Of a DNA stretch of 64,000 nt, positions 45,501-55,714 are shown piece after piece. The DNA lies in contig NC_061804.1 in assembly GCF_021462225.1 (NCBI RefSeq), forward strand, positions 41,107,975 to 41,171,974. Reading direction: 5' to 3'. Both the position numbers and the translations under genes were made by a program. Position 1 is the stretch's first letter, and every line of letters starts with the position of its first letter. Under the pieces are notes generated by a model that saw nothing but the letters and a program-made list of their open reading frames with translations, made no database searches and was not told the DNA's origin. The stretch comes from Girardinichthys multiradiatus (Eukaryota; Chordata; Actinopteri; Cyprinodontiformes; Goodeidae).

Positions 45501-48500
45501 TGCTGTTCTCGCTGTTGTTTTTGCATCTTTTACCAAACTTCTTTTTTCACACTCAATTTTCTGTTACTGTGCTTTGATCCAGAACTCTGTGCGCAAATTG
45601 CTTTTAGCAATGAACTTTTGTGGCTTCCCCTCCTTGTAAAGGGTGTAGATGACTGTCTGCTGGCCATCTGTGAAGTTAGCAGTCTTCCCCGTGATTGTAT
45701 CTCTACTGACCCAGAGTGAAAGACGGTTTGAAGGATCAGAACACCTTTGTAGACGTTTGGAATTAATTAGCTGATTAAGGTGTGAAACAATGAGTTTCCA
45801 ATAATTAACTTCCTCACAGTATTCTGAATTTGGGGTTTACTAGTAAGCCATAATCATCAAAATTATGGGAAACAAGGACGTGGAATATATCACTCTGTGA
45901 TAATTCTATATGAGATATGAGTTCCATTTTCTGAGATGACTGGCAAAAAATACACTGCTCAAACAAATAAAGGGAACACTTAAACAACACAATATAACTC
46001 CAAATGAATCAAACATATGTAAAATCATACTGTCCACCTAGGAAGCAACACTGATGTTGTTGTGCTCTTGTGCAAATGAAATAGACAACAGGGGGAAATC
46101 TTTGGCGATTAGCAAGACACACTCAATAAAGGAGTGGTTCTGCAGGTGGGGACCACAGGCCACTTCTCAGTATCTACGCTTTCAGGCTGATGTTTTGGTC
46201 ACTTTTGAATGTTGGTGGTGCTTTCACACTCGTGGTAGCATGAGACGGACTCTACAACCCACACAAGTGGCTCAGGTAGTGCAGCTCATCCAGGATGGCT
46301 CATCAATGCCAGCTGTGGCAAGGTTTGCTGTGTCTGTCAGCGTAGTGTCCAGAGCCTGGAGGCGCTACCAGGAGTCAGGTCAGTACACCAGGAGACGTGG
46401 AGGAGGCCGTAGGAGGGCAACAACCCAGCAGCAGGACCGCTACCTACGCCTTTGTGCAAGGAGGAACAGGAGAAGCACTGCCAGAGCCCTGCAAAATGAC
46501 CTCCAGCAGGCCACCAATGTGCATGTGTCTGCACAAACGGTTAGAAACCGACTCCATGAGGATGGTATGAGGGCCCGACGTCCACAAATTGGGGTTGTGC
46601 TCACAGCCCAACACCGTGCAGGACACTTGGCATTTGTCAGAGAACACCAGGATTGGCAAATTTGCCACTGGTGCCCTGTGGTCTTCACAGATGAAAGCAG
46701 GTTCCCACTGAGCACATGTGACAGACGTCACATGTCTGGAGACACCGTGGAGAGCAATCTGCTGCCTGCAACATCCTTCAGCATGACCGGTTTGGCAGTG
46801 CATCAGTAATGGTGTGGGGTGGGATTTCTTTGGAGGGTGGCATGGCCTTCCATGGGCTCGCCAGAGGTAGCCTGATTGCCTTTAGGTACCGAGATGAGAT
46901 CCTCAGACCCCTTGCGAGACCATATGCTGGTGCGGTTGGCCCTGGGTTCCTCCTAATGCAGGACAATGCTAGACCTCATGTGGCTGGAGTGTGTCAGCAG
47001 TTCCTGCAAGATTAAGACATTGAAGCTATGGACTGGCCCGCCAGTTCCCCAGACCTGAATTCGATTGAGCACATCTGGGACATCATGTCTCGCTCCATCC
47101 ACCAACGTTGTACCACAGACTGTACAGGAGTTGGCGGATGCTTTAGTCCAGGTCAGGGAGGAGATCCCTCAGGAGACCATCCACCGTCTCATCAGGAGCA
47201 TGCCCAGGCGTTGTAGGGAGGTCATACAGGCACGTGGAGGTCACACACAATACTGAGCCTCATTTTGACTTGTTTTAAGGACATTACATCAAAGTTGGAT
47301 CAGCCTGTAGTGTGTTTTTCCACTTTAATTTTGTGTGTGACTCCAAATCCAGGCCTCCATTGATTAATAAATTTGATTTCCACTGAAGATTTTTGTGTGA
47401 TTTTGTTGTCAGCACATTCAACTTTCTACAGAACAAAGTATTAAATGAGAATATTTCATTCATTCAGATATAGGATGTTAGTTGAGTGTTCCCTTTATTT
47501 TTTTGAGCAGTGTATTTCACTTCAATGCAATTTTCTTGTTTTTTGAGATGTATCTGTAGAGTTAACATCTGTGTTTTCAAGGTGGATTTTAAATCAAGGC
47601 CTGATTTTCTTTTTAATTAATTCTAATAGAGGAAGAAATACTAACTTCTTCCTTCTCCTCTTTCTCTAAATGATTCAGAGGAGCTTTGCAGGGTTAGATG
47701 AGGCAAGTGAAGACAGTGAAGATGAATATATTCCAGAAACCACTGGAGAAAGCACAGACAGTGAAGCCAGTGTGGAATTAAGTCTGGAAAAAGGTCCGAA
47801 GGATAAAACTATGTCATTTAGTCAAAATAGAAGCAAGTTTTGCAGGCAGAGTAAGAGTGAGTCCAGTCAGACTAGAAACTTTGAAAGTCATGATTCCAGA
47901 GCCACTACATATAAAGATGAAAGGGCCCCCCTGGAGGAAGAATCTGTTTATGTTGCTCCTGTTTTGAAGAAGGAAGATGGATCCAGGACCTATAATAAGA
48001 AACACCACTGTGTGTATTGTGGAGTATTTGTTCAAAAAATGTCAAGACATCTATTGCGCAGACACATGGATAAAATAGAGGTTGCAAAAGCCTACAGTTT
48101 GCCAAAAAACTCAAAACAAAGACGACTCCAGTTGGATTATTTGCGAAATAAGGGAAACTTTGAGCACAACACTGAAGTTATGGAAAGTAACCAAGGCAAG
48201 CTCATTGCGTGGAAACAACCAAAGAAGAAAACAGAAGGGGAAATATTCAAACATTGTTTGTACTGCTATGGACTGTTCAAAAAAAAGGCAATGTGGCGAC
48301 ATTTCCAGTCCTGCAAATTCAAGCCTCAAGATAAGTCTTTGAAAAAGGGGAAAACAAGAGTTCAAGCATTGTGTGCATTTGCTGAACCAGTTCCACCAGA
48401 GTTCAGTGATTCATACTGGAGGTTTCTAAGTGAGATGCATCAAGATGAGATTACAGTTGCATGTAAGAAGGATCAATGCATACTAGATTTTGGATACAGA

Positions 48501-51500
48501 TTGTTCCACAAGAATGAGAGGGTAGTCAGCCAGCACCAATACATCCGTCAAAAGCTAAGAGAGCTTGGCAGACTGCTACTTGAGGCAAGAAATATTGCTT
48601 CTGTGAAGAGTATTAAAGATCTCATAAAGCCTGAAAAATATGTTACAGTTGTCGCTGCTGCAAGACGTCTAGCTGGATTCAGTGAAGAAAGTGGCAACTA
48701 TCAACGACCATCTCTCGCTCGAAAAGTTGGTCACGACATGCATTCTTTAGCCATGTTCATTAAGACGGAAGGACTGAAGATGAAGGATAAGGAAGCTGTG
48801 CAAAACGCAGAGGAGTTTGCACAACTGTATCAAGAAAGTTGGAAATATGATATTGCAAGCCAAGCTTTAACCCAGCTTGAACAGAAAAAGTGGAATGCAC
48901 CTCTACTGTTACCTTTCACACACGATGTCCAGATTCTTCACAACCATTTGTTAGAAAGACAGCAGGAATGTTTACATGCCTTGAAAGAAGAGGCCTCACA
49001 GTCCAGCTGGAAGGATCTTGCCAAAGTGACTCTGGCACAAGTAATCCTTTTCAACCGTCGACGAGCTGGGGAGGTTTCCAGGATGCATTTGTCAGTTTAC
49101 TTATCAAAGGACACATCAGAAACACACGAGGATGTTAACCTGGCCCTCACAGCACTTGAACAAAAGCTCTGCAACTATTTTGTCCGGATAACCATTGTGG
49201 GAAAAAGAGGAAGAAAAGTTCCTGTTCTGCTGGGTCCAATGATGAAGGAATCCCTTGATGCTCTTACTGGAAGGCGGGAAGAATGTGGAGTCCTGGAAGA
49301 AAATCAATACCTGTTTGCGTTGCCGAATTCTGTCCATTACCTCAGAGGTTCAGACTGTATAAGGCAGTTTGTGAGTGAGTGCAGTGGCCTCAAAAACCCT
49401 ACAGCACTCACCTCAACAAAGCTCAGGAAACACATTGCAACATTGTCAACAGTTTTGAACCTGAAGACTACAGAACTTGACCAGTTGGCAGATTTCCTTG
49501 GGCATAATGTTGCTGTTCACAGGAAGCACTATCGCCTTCCAGAGGGTACCATACAGTTAGCAAAAATAAGCAAAGTTCTCCTTGCAATGGAACAAGGACG
49601 GCTAGGAGAGTATAAAGGGAAGAGTCTGGATGAAATCCACCTTGATGTCAACGGTATTAACATTTAACACTTTAATGCAAGGGAAATTGAAGTTGCTAAC
49701 CTTGGTATTTAAGAATAGATTAATGAAATGAGATATTTATGGAGGAGGGCATGTTTTATTGTTAAGGATGAATAAACATCATATTAGTTGAAAATGGTAT
49801 CATTTAGGCTTTACATAAAAATGTTGGCTTATTCTGATTTGATTTGAGGCAAAAAAAAAAAAAAATTAAAAGGTGCTATTTAGGTACTTTTTATGGTTTC
49901 CTATCTTTTGTGGAATTGGTTCTTGAGTGTTTTATTAGTTCTATTAAACAAATCTCTTCAAATTTATCTCATTACCATATTAGAAACTCTTGACATGGAT
50001 GGTTCTTCACAAGAGAAAGGTATGAATTTGTTTATTTTTTCTATACCGCAATAATCTCTGTAGTTTTAAATACACTAGATGACTGCATGTTAATGTTGTT
50101 TTAATTAAAATTTCATTAAATTGAAAACATCCAAGATAGGACTGATGTAGGGAAATTTCATGCCATAATTTTATTTAAGCTCTGTCATAAAAAAAGTACA
50201 AATATTAATTTTTGTATCTACAGGTACATTCAAAACTTTCAGATATAATGAAATGTATTGATATGATGCATTCAAAAAGTTCAATATTTTTGGCGATTCA
50301 TTACAAAAATTGAAACTGATATTGGGTATTCATTACACAGTGAAATATTTCAACCCTGTGTTTTTGTAATTTCATAGTTATGGCTAACATAATAAAAAAG
50401 CTAAAATTCAGTGTTTCAGAAAATTTTTATATTAAATTACAACAATTATAAACAATATTTTGTAATGTATAATGGGAGCCCAGGTGTCTTTTAGAGCCAC
50501 TTTCAGGTCATCTGCATGGTTACTTCTGGTGTCCCTCATCTTTCTCTTGACAAAACAACTTAGATTTTTAGGCTTAGGTGGGGCCAGTTTTCTGGCCAAT
50601 CAAGCACAGCAACACTGTGGTCAATGGACCAACTTTTGGCAGTGAGAGCTGGTGCCAAGTCCTGTGGGAAAGTGACATCAGTATCTAAATAAAGCTTGTC
50701 AACAAGGGGATGTGTGAAGTGGTCTAAATATCATACTAGATTGCTGACTGGACTTCAGAAAACACATTGGACCAGAATCAGCAGATGTCACTAATAGGGA
50801 TTCCACTCTTCCTCCAGACTCTGGAAGCTTGAAAGGAAATGCTAATTTAATGTTTTTATGAAAAGATGATTTTAGACAGTGGTCCAGTTCATATTCTCAT
50901 GCATAGTTGGTAAACTGTTGTTTTGGCACTAGCGCTGGTGTTTAGTTGTATTATAAAAGGAATTACTTTTTTTACCAGTTAAGGTTGAAAACCTGTCTAA
51001 TTACTTCTTTGTAAACCTCATATTAAGAAGAGCATATTAAAATCAACATTAAATGAAATTACCTTTTACTTTGGATTATCAAAAAAGTGGCCTGGTTTGG
51101 TAAAACTCTTAATTTATGGCCTCTTACTGTTGAATTTGGTCAGTCACAATAAGTCATTAACTAAATAATTAATGAACAATAAAGAGTTAGTAGTCCAAAA
51201 ATATGTAGCCTACAAATTGACAGCTACGGGTTAGTTTGTTTTATAAAATAAAATGTTACTGAAAACATTTATAGGAAAATACAATTTCTTAGCACTACTG
51301 CCAGCTAACATTTTTCAATTATATCATAATGTCTTATTCAGCTTTGTGGCAAGTGGCTCATTCACACAAGTCTCTTTGCCATATACATTATGAAGAGCAC
51401 TGATATCCCTGGAAACCTATATTACTCCTGATTTCCTGTCAATTAGGATGACCTAAGATATGGATTAAAGCAATAGTTAATTTTACTTTTTTTTTTTTTG

Positions 51501-54500
51501 CTTGTTGGTGTATTGTTAATTCTGACTTTTGAAAACAATTCTTCTTTCATGTACATAGTTGATATGCCTGACGGAACTGAGAATGGCACCAATTTATCCT
51601 CACAAGAAGGTAAAATGTTCACATAATAAAGAAAGCGGTTAAACAAAAAAGGGCCACTTTTCTCTGAATTAAACACATTTTACAACCTGAGTTCTATATA
51701 CAAACGTGGACAAAATTGTTGGTACCCCTCGGTTAATGAAAGAAAAACCAACAAAGGTCACAGAAATAACTTAAATCTGACAAAGGTTATAATGAATAAA
51801 TATTCTATGAAAATGAGCACATGAAAGTCAGACACTGCTTTCAAACATCCTTCAACAGAATTATTTAAAAAAATAAACTCATGAAACAGGCCTGGACCAA
51901 AACGATGGAACCCTTAACTTAATATTTTGTTGCTCAACCTTTTGAAGCAATCACTGCAATCAAAGGATTCCTATAACTGTCAGTGAGACTTCTGTCCCTC
52001 TCAGAAGGTATTTTAGCCCACTCCTCATGAGCAAACTGCTCCAGTTGTCTCATTTTTGAAGGGCACCTTTTCCAGACGGCATGTTTCAGCACCTTCCAAA
52101 TATGCTTAATAGGATTTAGGTAAGGGCTCATAGAAGGCCACTTCAGAATAGTCCAATGTTTTCCTCTATCTGTGTTTTTTGGGTTATTATCCTGTTGCAA
52201 GACCCATGACCTGCGACTGAGACCAAGCTTTCTGACACTGGCCAGCACATTTATCTCTAGAATCCCCTGATAGTCTTGAGATTTCATTATACCTGCACAG
52301 ATTCAAGATACCCTGTGCCAGATGCAGCAAAGTAGCCCCAGAACATAACAGACTCCTCCATGTTTCACAGTAGGGACAGTGTTCTTTTCTTCATATGCTT
52401 AAATTTTTCCATCTGCAAACATAGAGCTGATGTGCCTTGCCAGAAAGTATAGTTTTTGTCTCATCTGTCCATAGGACATTGTCCCACAAGCTTTGTGGCT
52501 TGTCAACATGTAGTTTGGCAAATTCCAGTCTGGCTTTTTTATGATTTTTCAAAGATGGTGTTCTCCTTGGTCGTCTCCCATTAAGTCCACTTTGCCTCAA
52601 ACAACGTTGGATGGTGCAATCTGACACTGATGTTCCTTGAGCTTTAAGTTCACCTTTAATCTCTTTAGAAGTTTTTCTGGGCTCTTTTGTTACCATTTGT
52701 ATTATCAGTCTCTTTGTTTTGTCATAAATTTTCCTCCTGTGGCCATGTCCAGGGAGGTTGGCTACAGTCCCATGGATCTTAAATTTCTGAATATGTGCAA
52801 CTGTAGTCATAACATGAAGCTGCTTGGAGATGGTCTTATAACCTTTACCTTTACCATGCTTGTCTATAATTTTCTTCCTAATCTCCTGAGACAACGCTTT
52901 CCTTCGCTTCCTCTGATCCATGTTGAGTGTGGTACACACCATGTCACCAAATAGCACAGTGACTACCTGTAACCCTATATATAGGCCCACTGACTGATTA
53001 CAAGAATGTAGACACCTGTGATGTTAATTAATGGACACACCTCGATTTAACACGTCCCTTTGGTCACATTATTTTCAGGGGTACCATCATTTTTGTCCAG
53101 GCCTGTTTCATGACTTTATTTGTTTAAATAATTCTGTTGAAGCATGTTTGAAAAGCATTGTCTGACTTTAATTTGTTCATTTTCATATAATTTTTTATTT
53201 ATGATTAACTTTGTCAGATTCAAGTTATTTTTGTGACCATTGTGGGTTTTTCTTTCATTAACTGAGGCGTCCACGTGCGTACATGAACTGTTAAAGTACT
53301 GTAGATCATTGAAAGTTTAAACAGTTTTTTTATGTTCCTAAAATTAATATTTCAGAAGATCCAGAAGCTTCTGAAGAGACACCTTGTATCCCCACATCCA
53401 GTGGCTTAAGTCAGGAAAACTTGACCAAAAAGAAAGGTGAGCTTGTAAAACTGCAGTTTGGGGTTAGTACTCTTCTTCAACATTGATTTTTATTCATTTT
53501 TTTTAATACCACCACTTTTAACTAATATTACAAGTCCATTACATTTATATCTGATCCTGCCTAGTATTTACTAACATCCAAATTTGATTCAAACAAGATT
53601 GGTTCTACAGGACTTGATTGTAATAAATAACTCTTTATGAACACAAGTGTAAATAGAAGGTTTTTTGGTTTTTTTTCTTTAGTTCGCTGTTGATATCTAT
53701 GCCCTTGATCAGCGTGTTTGCTGTTCTAATAAGATGAGTTTAACCTGTTCTTTTCTGTACTTCAAAGTCACAAATTCAGATGGGCTGATGCCAGAAGTCA
53801 ACGAAGTGACCTCTTGTACCCCCACCTCTAGCAGCCAAAGTAACGAAAGGTCTGCCAAAAAGAGTGGTGAGTTTGGAGTAATCCTCTTCAATACATAACT
53901 TCATCATGATTGCTTTTAAATGGTCCAATTATTACTACAGTATCAATATTCTAATTATCCTCACATTTACTGCTTACTAAGATTTAAATGACCGAAGCAA
54001 AATGTATTAACCACTTGACTTTTTTACTTAGACATGTCAGGTCTAAACTTTTGAATTTTGTCGTAAAATGCAAATTAATGCGCCCCTTCTCAGGTGGGTT
54101 TCACGTCATTGTTAAATTGGATTATTTGTGAGATGTTCGTTTCCATCTATTATTAAATAGGGGTAATGTACATGACACATCTACCTCAAGACAGAAAAAA
54201 ATCTTTGCATCAAATTTACCTGTTGGCAAATTTGCATATCGATGATGTGCTCTCCTGGTGGAGTTTGACTGCCTGTACCAGCAGTGACACTGACTGATTA
54301 ATATCCCAGAAATAAACTGATTTACTTGTTTTTTTACTGTAGGCTCATTACTATTGACAAAGATAGTTGAATTATTAAAATATCTCATTTAAATGATATT
54401 GTGGGATTATTGTACATAAAGTGAATGTATCCTCTGTGCAGTTTTGTTCTAATGAAGTTGTAAACTAAATTGTGCTCTTTTTATGCCCTTAGGTAAAGAA

Positions 54501-54710
54501 AAAGTTGTGAAAAGAAGCTGGACCCCAGAGGAATGTGCTGCTGTAAATAAACATTTAAGGAAGTACATATTGACAAATCAGGTTCCTGGTAAGCTTGACT
54601 GTGAGAGATGCATTGCTGCAGAACCACAAGCACTGAGTAAAAGAGACTGGAGAGCAGTTAAGTACTTTGTCAAAAACAGAATAACCACCATGAGGAGAAA
54701 ATATGAGTGA
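29603..54710 (+). CDS. SET-domain / exon-array / tyrosine-recombinase-like fusion gene
   Basis: My spliced model, in phase throughout, has coding exons 29603-29711, 29938-30094, 30388-30580, 30665-30748, seventeen 99-nt exons starting at 31366 (every 715-716 bp, last 42816-42914), 43800-43910, 44040-44159, 47679-49653, 49984-50019, 51559-51609, 53356-53436, 53768-53866 and 54493-54710. It predicts about 1,638 residues. Order: KMT5A-like SET domain, 18 tandem 28-33-residue repeats, acidic Ser-rich linkers, two zinc-finger-like motifs, a tyrosine-recombinase-like domain, short Ser-rich exons, and a C-terminal Trp-rich SANT/Myb-like segment. The start ATG at 29603 is the first in the exon and precedes a basic stretch ([10 protein letters not shown]). 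Two separate genes (SET plus array, and recombinase) remain possible, since only phase and strand link them. The overall product is not one I recognise by name. Confidence 0.6.
30669..43304 (+). repeat. Tandem array of 18 exon-intron units (715-716 bp period)
   Basis: Each unit has the acceptor TTTTAATTCCAG, an exon and the donor CAG|GTAACA, followed by a 616-617-bp intron that is nearly identical across units. The first exon is 84 nt (30665-30748). Seventeen 99-nt exons start at 31366, 32081, 32796, 33512, 34227, 34943, 35659, 36375, 37091, 37807, 38522, 39237, 39953, 40669, 41385, 42101 and 42816. Each encodes [15 protein letters not shown], then T or N, then [17 protein letters not shown]. 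The T/N site is the only amino-acid difference I find. All exons are phase 0-0, so any number can be spliced in without a frameshift. The repeat peptide is acidic and Ser/Thr-rich, probably disordered. Function unknown. Confidence 0.95.
31366..31464 (+). CDS. Representative 99-nt repeat exon (second of 18)
   Basis: Thirty-three codons, acceptor AATTCCAG and donor GTAACATTC. The first 15 codon-phase bases, GTGACAGGCTCGCAG, are absent from the founding exon at 30665, which instead starts GCTCCT and is 84 nt. The longer form therefore seems to be the one that was amplified. Confidence 0.85.
43305..43799 (+). repeat. Diverged array remnant: a second, older copy of the array intron
   Basis: The clean array stops in mid-intron at ACATTATATTA and jumps to AACATTCATTTAGACTTGTG, which is the start of an array intron again but well diverged. 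Recognisable blocks include GAAATAAACTTTGGAGACCT, TTAGTTTACATGCTTGT, TTAGTCAGAA and GTCCTTGTGGGGACCA. The exon that should lie between the two half-introns is missing, as expected from a deletion between short similar sequences (ATTACA/TAACAT). It marks an old 3' boundary of the array. Confidence 0.7.
43800..44159 (+). CDS. Acidic linker exons of the SET-recombinase gene
   Basis: Exon 43800-43910 (37 codons, phase 0-0) encodes [18 protein letters not shown], ending in a basic tail. Exon 44040-44159 (40 codons, phase 0-0) encodes a Ser-rich piece with [20 protein letters not shown]. Acceptors ATATAG and TTTTAACAG and donors GTAAAG and GTAAGC support both. No domain is recognised; the Asp/Ser cluster resembles acidic nuclear or SUMO-interacting linkers, which is inference only. 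Confidence 0.65.
44730..45700 (-). pseudogene. Broken Tc1 transposase (minus strand)
   Basis: The C-terminal part is open (44730-45176) and keeps [20 protein letters not shown], ending in a typical [11 protein letters not shown] tail. An upstream piece (45188-45394) keeps [20 protein letters not shown], where the first catalytic Asp of the family (FSDESKF) reads Ala. Stops and frameshifts separate the pieces. Confidence 0.85.
45953..47512 (+). mobile_element. Complete Tc1-like element inserted inside an older Tc1
   Basis: This 1,560-bp element has ends CACTGCTCAAACAAATAAAG and CTTTATTTTTTTGAGCAGTG, a clear inverted pair with few changes. It sits between TA copies at 45951-45952 and 47513-47514. 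Both ends are intact and the target is the right arm of the 44457-47556 element, so its insertion is the later event. Confidence 0.95.
46240..47256 (+). pseudogene. Tc1 transposase with frameshifts, DDE motifs visible
   Basis: The first frame (to 46809) starts [20 protein letters not shown] and carries both helix-turn-helix parts and the first Asp region ([14 protein letters not shown]). It shifts near 46720-46810. The next frame has [11 protein letters not shown], the second Asp ([16 protein letters not shown]) and a stop (QFLQD*). The following frame has [19 protein letters not shown] with the final acidic residue. At least two frameshifts and one stop prevent a functional product. Confidence 0.9.
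47679..49653 (+). CDS. Zinc-finger-like plus tyrosine-recombinase-like exon
   Basis: One 658-codon exon. It begins with an acidic Ser-rich part ([20 protein letters not shown]). Two metal-binding-like motifs follow: [19 protein letters not shown] (C-x2-C-x9-H-x4-H) and [20 protein letters not shown] (C-x2-C-x11-H-x3-C). After a helical region comes a tyrosine-recombinase-like catalytic set. Box I is RRAGEVSRM, with catalytic-type Arg at 49062-49064. A beta-hairpin lysine motif is [12 protein letters not shown]. Box II is [11 protein letters not shown], with Arg at 49425 and Thr where His is usual. FLGHN gives the later His at 49503, and HYRLP gives the Tyr nucleophile at 49530. YR enzymes cut and rejoin DNA through a phosphotyrosine link. 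In eukaryotes they occur in Crypton, DIRS and Ngaro elements and domesticated relatives; which group fits here is open. The exon is read via TGATTCAG|AGG, so the apparent ATG at 47670 is intronic. If the GTATTA donor at 49654 is not used, it stops at 49667. Confidence 0.75.
49984..53866 (+). CDS. Short phase 1-1 tail exons of the recombinase gene
   Basis: Four small exons: 49984-50019, 51559-51609, 53356-53436 and 53768-53866. All start and end in phase 1, with donors GTATGA, GTAAAA, GTGAGC and GTGAGT. They encode Ser/Glu-rich peptides. The last two are related to each other ([20 protein letters not shown] versus [20 protein letters not shown]), and the first two share the SSQE ending. This looks like an older, diverged exon multiplication in the same gene that carries the fresh array upstream. 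A decayed Tc1 and a full Tc1 lie in the introns. Confidence 0.6.
50255..50960 (-). mobile_element. Decayed Tc1-like element (minus strand)
   Basis: Ordered remnants match the minus strand of a Tc1 of the same type as 44457-47556: GGTCATCTGCATGGTTACTT with GTGTCCCTCATCTTTCTCTT, then GTGCCAAGTCCTGTGGGAAA and AGCTTGTCAACAAGG. An arm-like TTTCATAGTTATGGCTAACA lies at about 50370. Many indels; the ends are not mappable. Confidence 0.55.
51701..53279 (-). mobile_element. Complete-length Tc1-like element, inactive
   Basis: The left end CAAACGTGGACAAAATTGTT (51701, TA at 51699-51700) pairs with the right end ...GTCCACGTGCG (53279, TA at 53280-53281). Each arm contains a second internal repeat (CAGGCCTGGACCAAAACGAT at about 51888; CATCATTTTTGTCCAGGCCT at about 53085), the IR/DR layout of Sleeping Beauty-type Tc1 elements. 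Length about 1,579 bp. Confidence 0.9.
51934..52921 (-). pseudogene. Tc1 transposase (IR/DR type), frameshifted
   Basis: It starts at ATG 52919-52921 ([20 protein letters not shown]). The first frame runs through both HTH parts and the first Asp ([15 protein letters not shown]). The frame is lost near 52390, and the C-terminal frame (51934-52287) keeps [11 protein letters not shown] and the [16 protein letters not shown] region. One block between the frames is damaged, so no functional enzyme is expected. Confidence 0.85.
54493..54710 (+). CDS. C-terminal SANT/Myb-like exon of the recombinase gene
   Basis: The acceptor TATGCCCTTAG precedes 72 codons ending in TGA. The segment [20 protein letters not shown], followed by [15 protein letters not shown] and [19 protein letters not shown], has regularly spaced Trp and a basic end, like a small SANT/Myb-type helical DNA-binding fold. 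I recall similar C-terminal segments in uncharacterised teleost proteins, but cannot name a family. The short ORF runs from a distal ATG at 54483 that belongs to the intron. Confidence 0.65.
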
Positions 54711-54890
54711 CAGAGCTTCCCTGAACAGAGGTAGAAACACATGGCTGGTCCTGTTTCACCAGTTCTTTACTATTTGTTTGTAATTTTTATGGACAAAGTT
54801 CAAACAAAGTATATTTCAGTTTATTGATACATGTTCTGAGGAAGAAATATGGGAAATGTTTAAATGGCACATTCAGTGCTAAAATGTTGA

Positions 54891-54917
54891 AATAAAACAT
54901 GTGCAGCTCAAAATAAA
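54891..54917 (+). terminator. Polyadenylation signals for the recombinase gene
   Basis: Two AATAAA hexamers (54891-54896 and 54912-54917), 181-207 bases after the stop, followed by a T/G-containing stretch. Confidence 0.65.
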
Positions 54918-55675
54918 GTTCCTTTATTCAGTGGCTACATTTGTAATGTGTCCATTTTAAATTTTGACTCAAGCAGTTCATGATTAATAGTAAATCATGT
55001 GTATTTTATAGTTGGCTAAAATGAAGATTGTAAATATATAAAAAATTGACCTGTATGCCTAAACAAATGGAAGAATATTAAGGCTGTGACTAGGAAAAAT
55101 GCACCACAATCGAATAATGACAGATGTACTTAAGAATGCACATTTCAATATATATCTAGTCTATTAAGCCAGATGAAAGGATTAATAACACTAACAAAAT
55201 TTTAAGGTTTTTTTCCCATTAAACAATCAAGTCTTGACAAATGCATGTTTGGGTTAGATTAGGGTTGGGATTGAATTTGATAGATCCTAATTTAAAGATA
55301 AAGCAAATCTTTATGAAGGCCTAACAAGAGTTAAATGTTAAAAGCAAGCCCCATAACTGGCTAAAAAAATTATGTGTGTAAAGATGGACCTCTTAACGTT
55401 CGAACATTAAAAGCAAGCCCCATAACTGACTAAAAATCAAACGTGTGTGAAGGTGGGTCCTGCAAAGTATGAATGTTAGAAACTGGCCCCACATGTGATT
55501 GAAAAACAGACATGTAAAATAAAGTTTGAAATTTTGCATATTGAACGTGACTTTTAATATGTAGATTTTTTTTGGGATCTGCCTGATTTTTTTCATAGTT
55601 CTAGGACCACTAGAATGGGTGGACCCCACAACCCAGTCAACTACTTGCGGTCCTGCTGTGGGAGTTTAACAAGGA

Positions 55676-55714
<39 letters not shown>

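Larger units (their letters stand above)
44457..47556 (-). mobile_element. Tc1-like element, minus strand, split by another Tc1
   Basis: The left end CAGGTGCATTTATAAAAATT at 44457 follows TA (44455-44456). The matching right end (TTTTGAGATGTATCTG) finishes at 47556 before TA (47557-47558). The right arm is cut at about 45950 and resumes at 47515, because a second Tc1 (45953-47512) inserted there. Without the guest, the element is about 1.54 kb, normal for the family. Confidence 0.85.

Noticed and set aside
46337..46803. Three minus-strand ORFs opposite the Tc1 transposase
   Set aside because: Antisense shadows of the + strand transposase, which has clear HTH and DDE motifs.
47670..47678. ATG at 47670 as the start of a separate recombinase gene
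   Set aside because: The ATG overlaps a good acceptor (TCTCTAAATGATTCAG), and the frame joins in phase to the exon at 44040-44159. A separate gene is still listed as an alternative.
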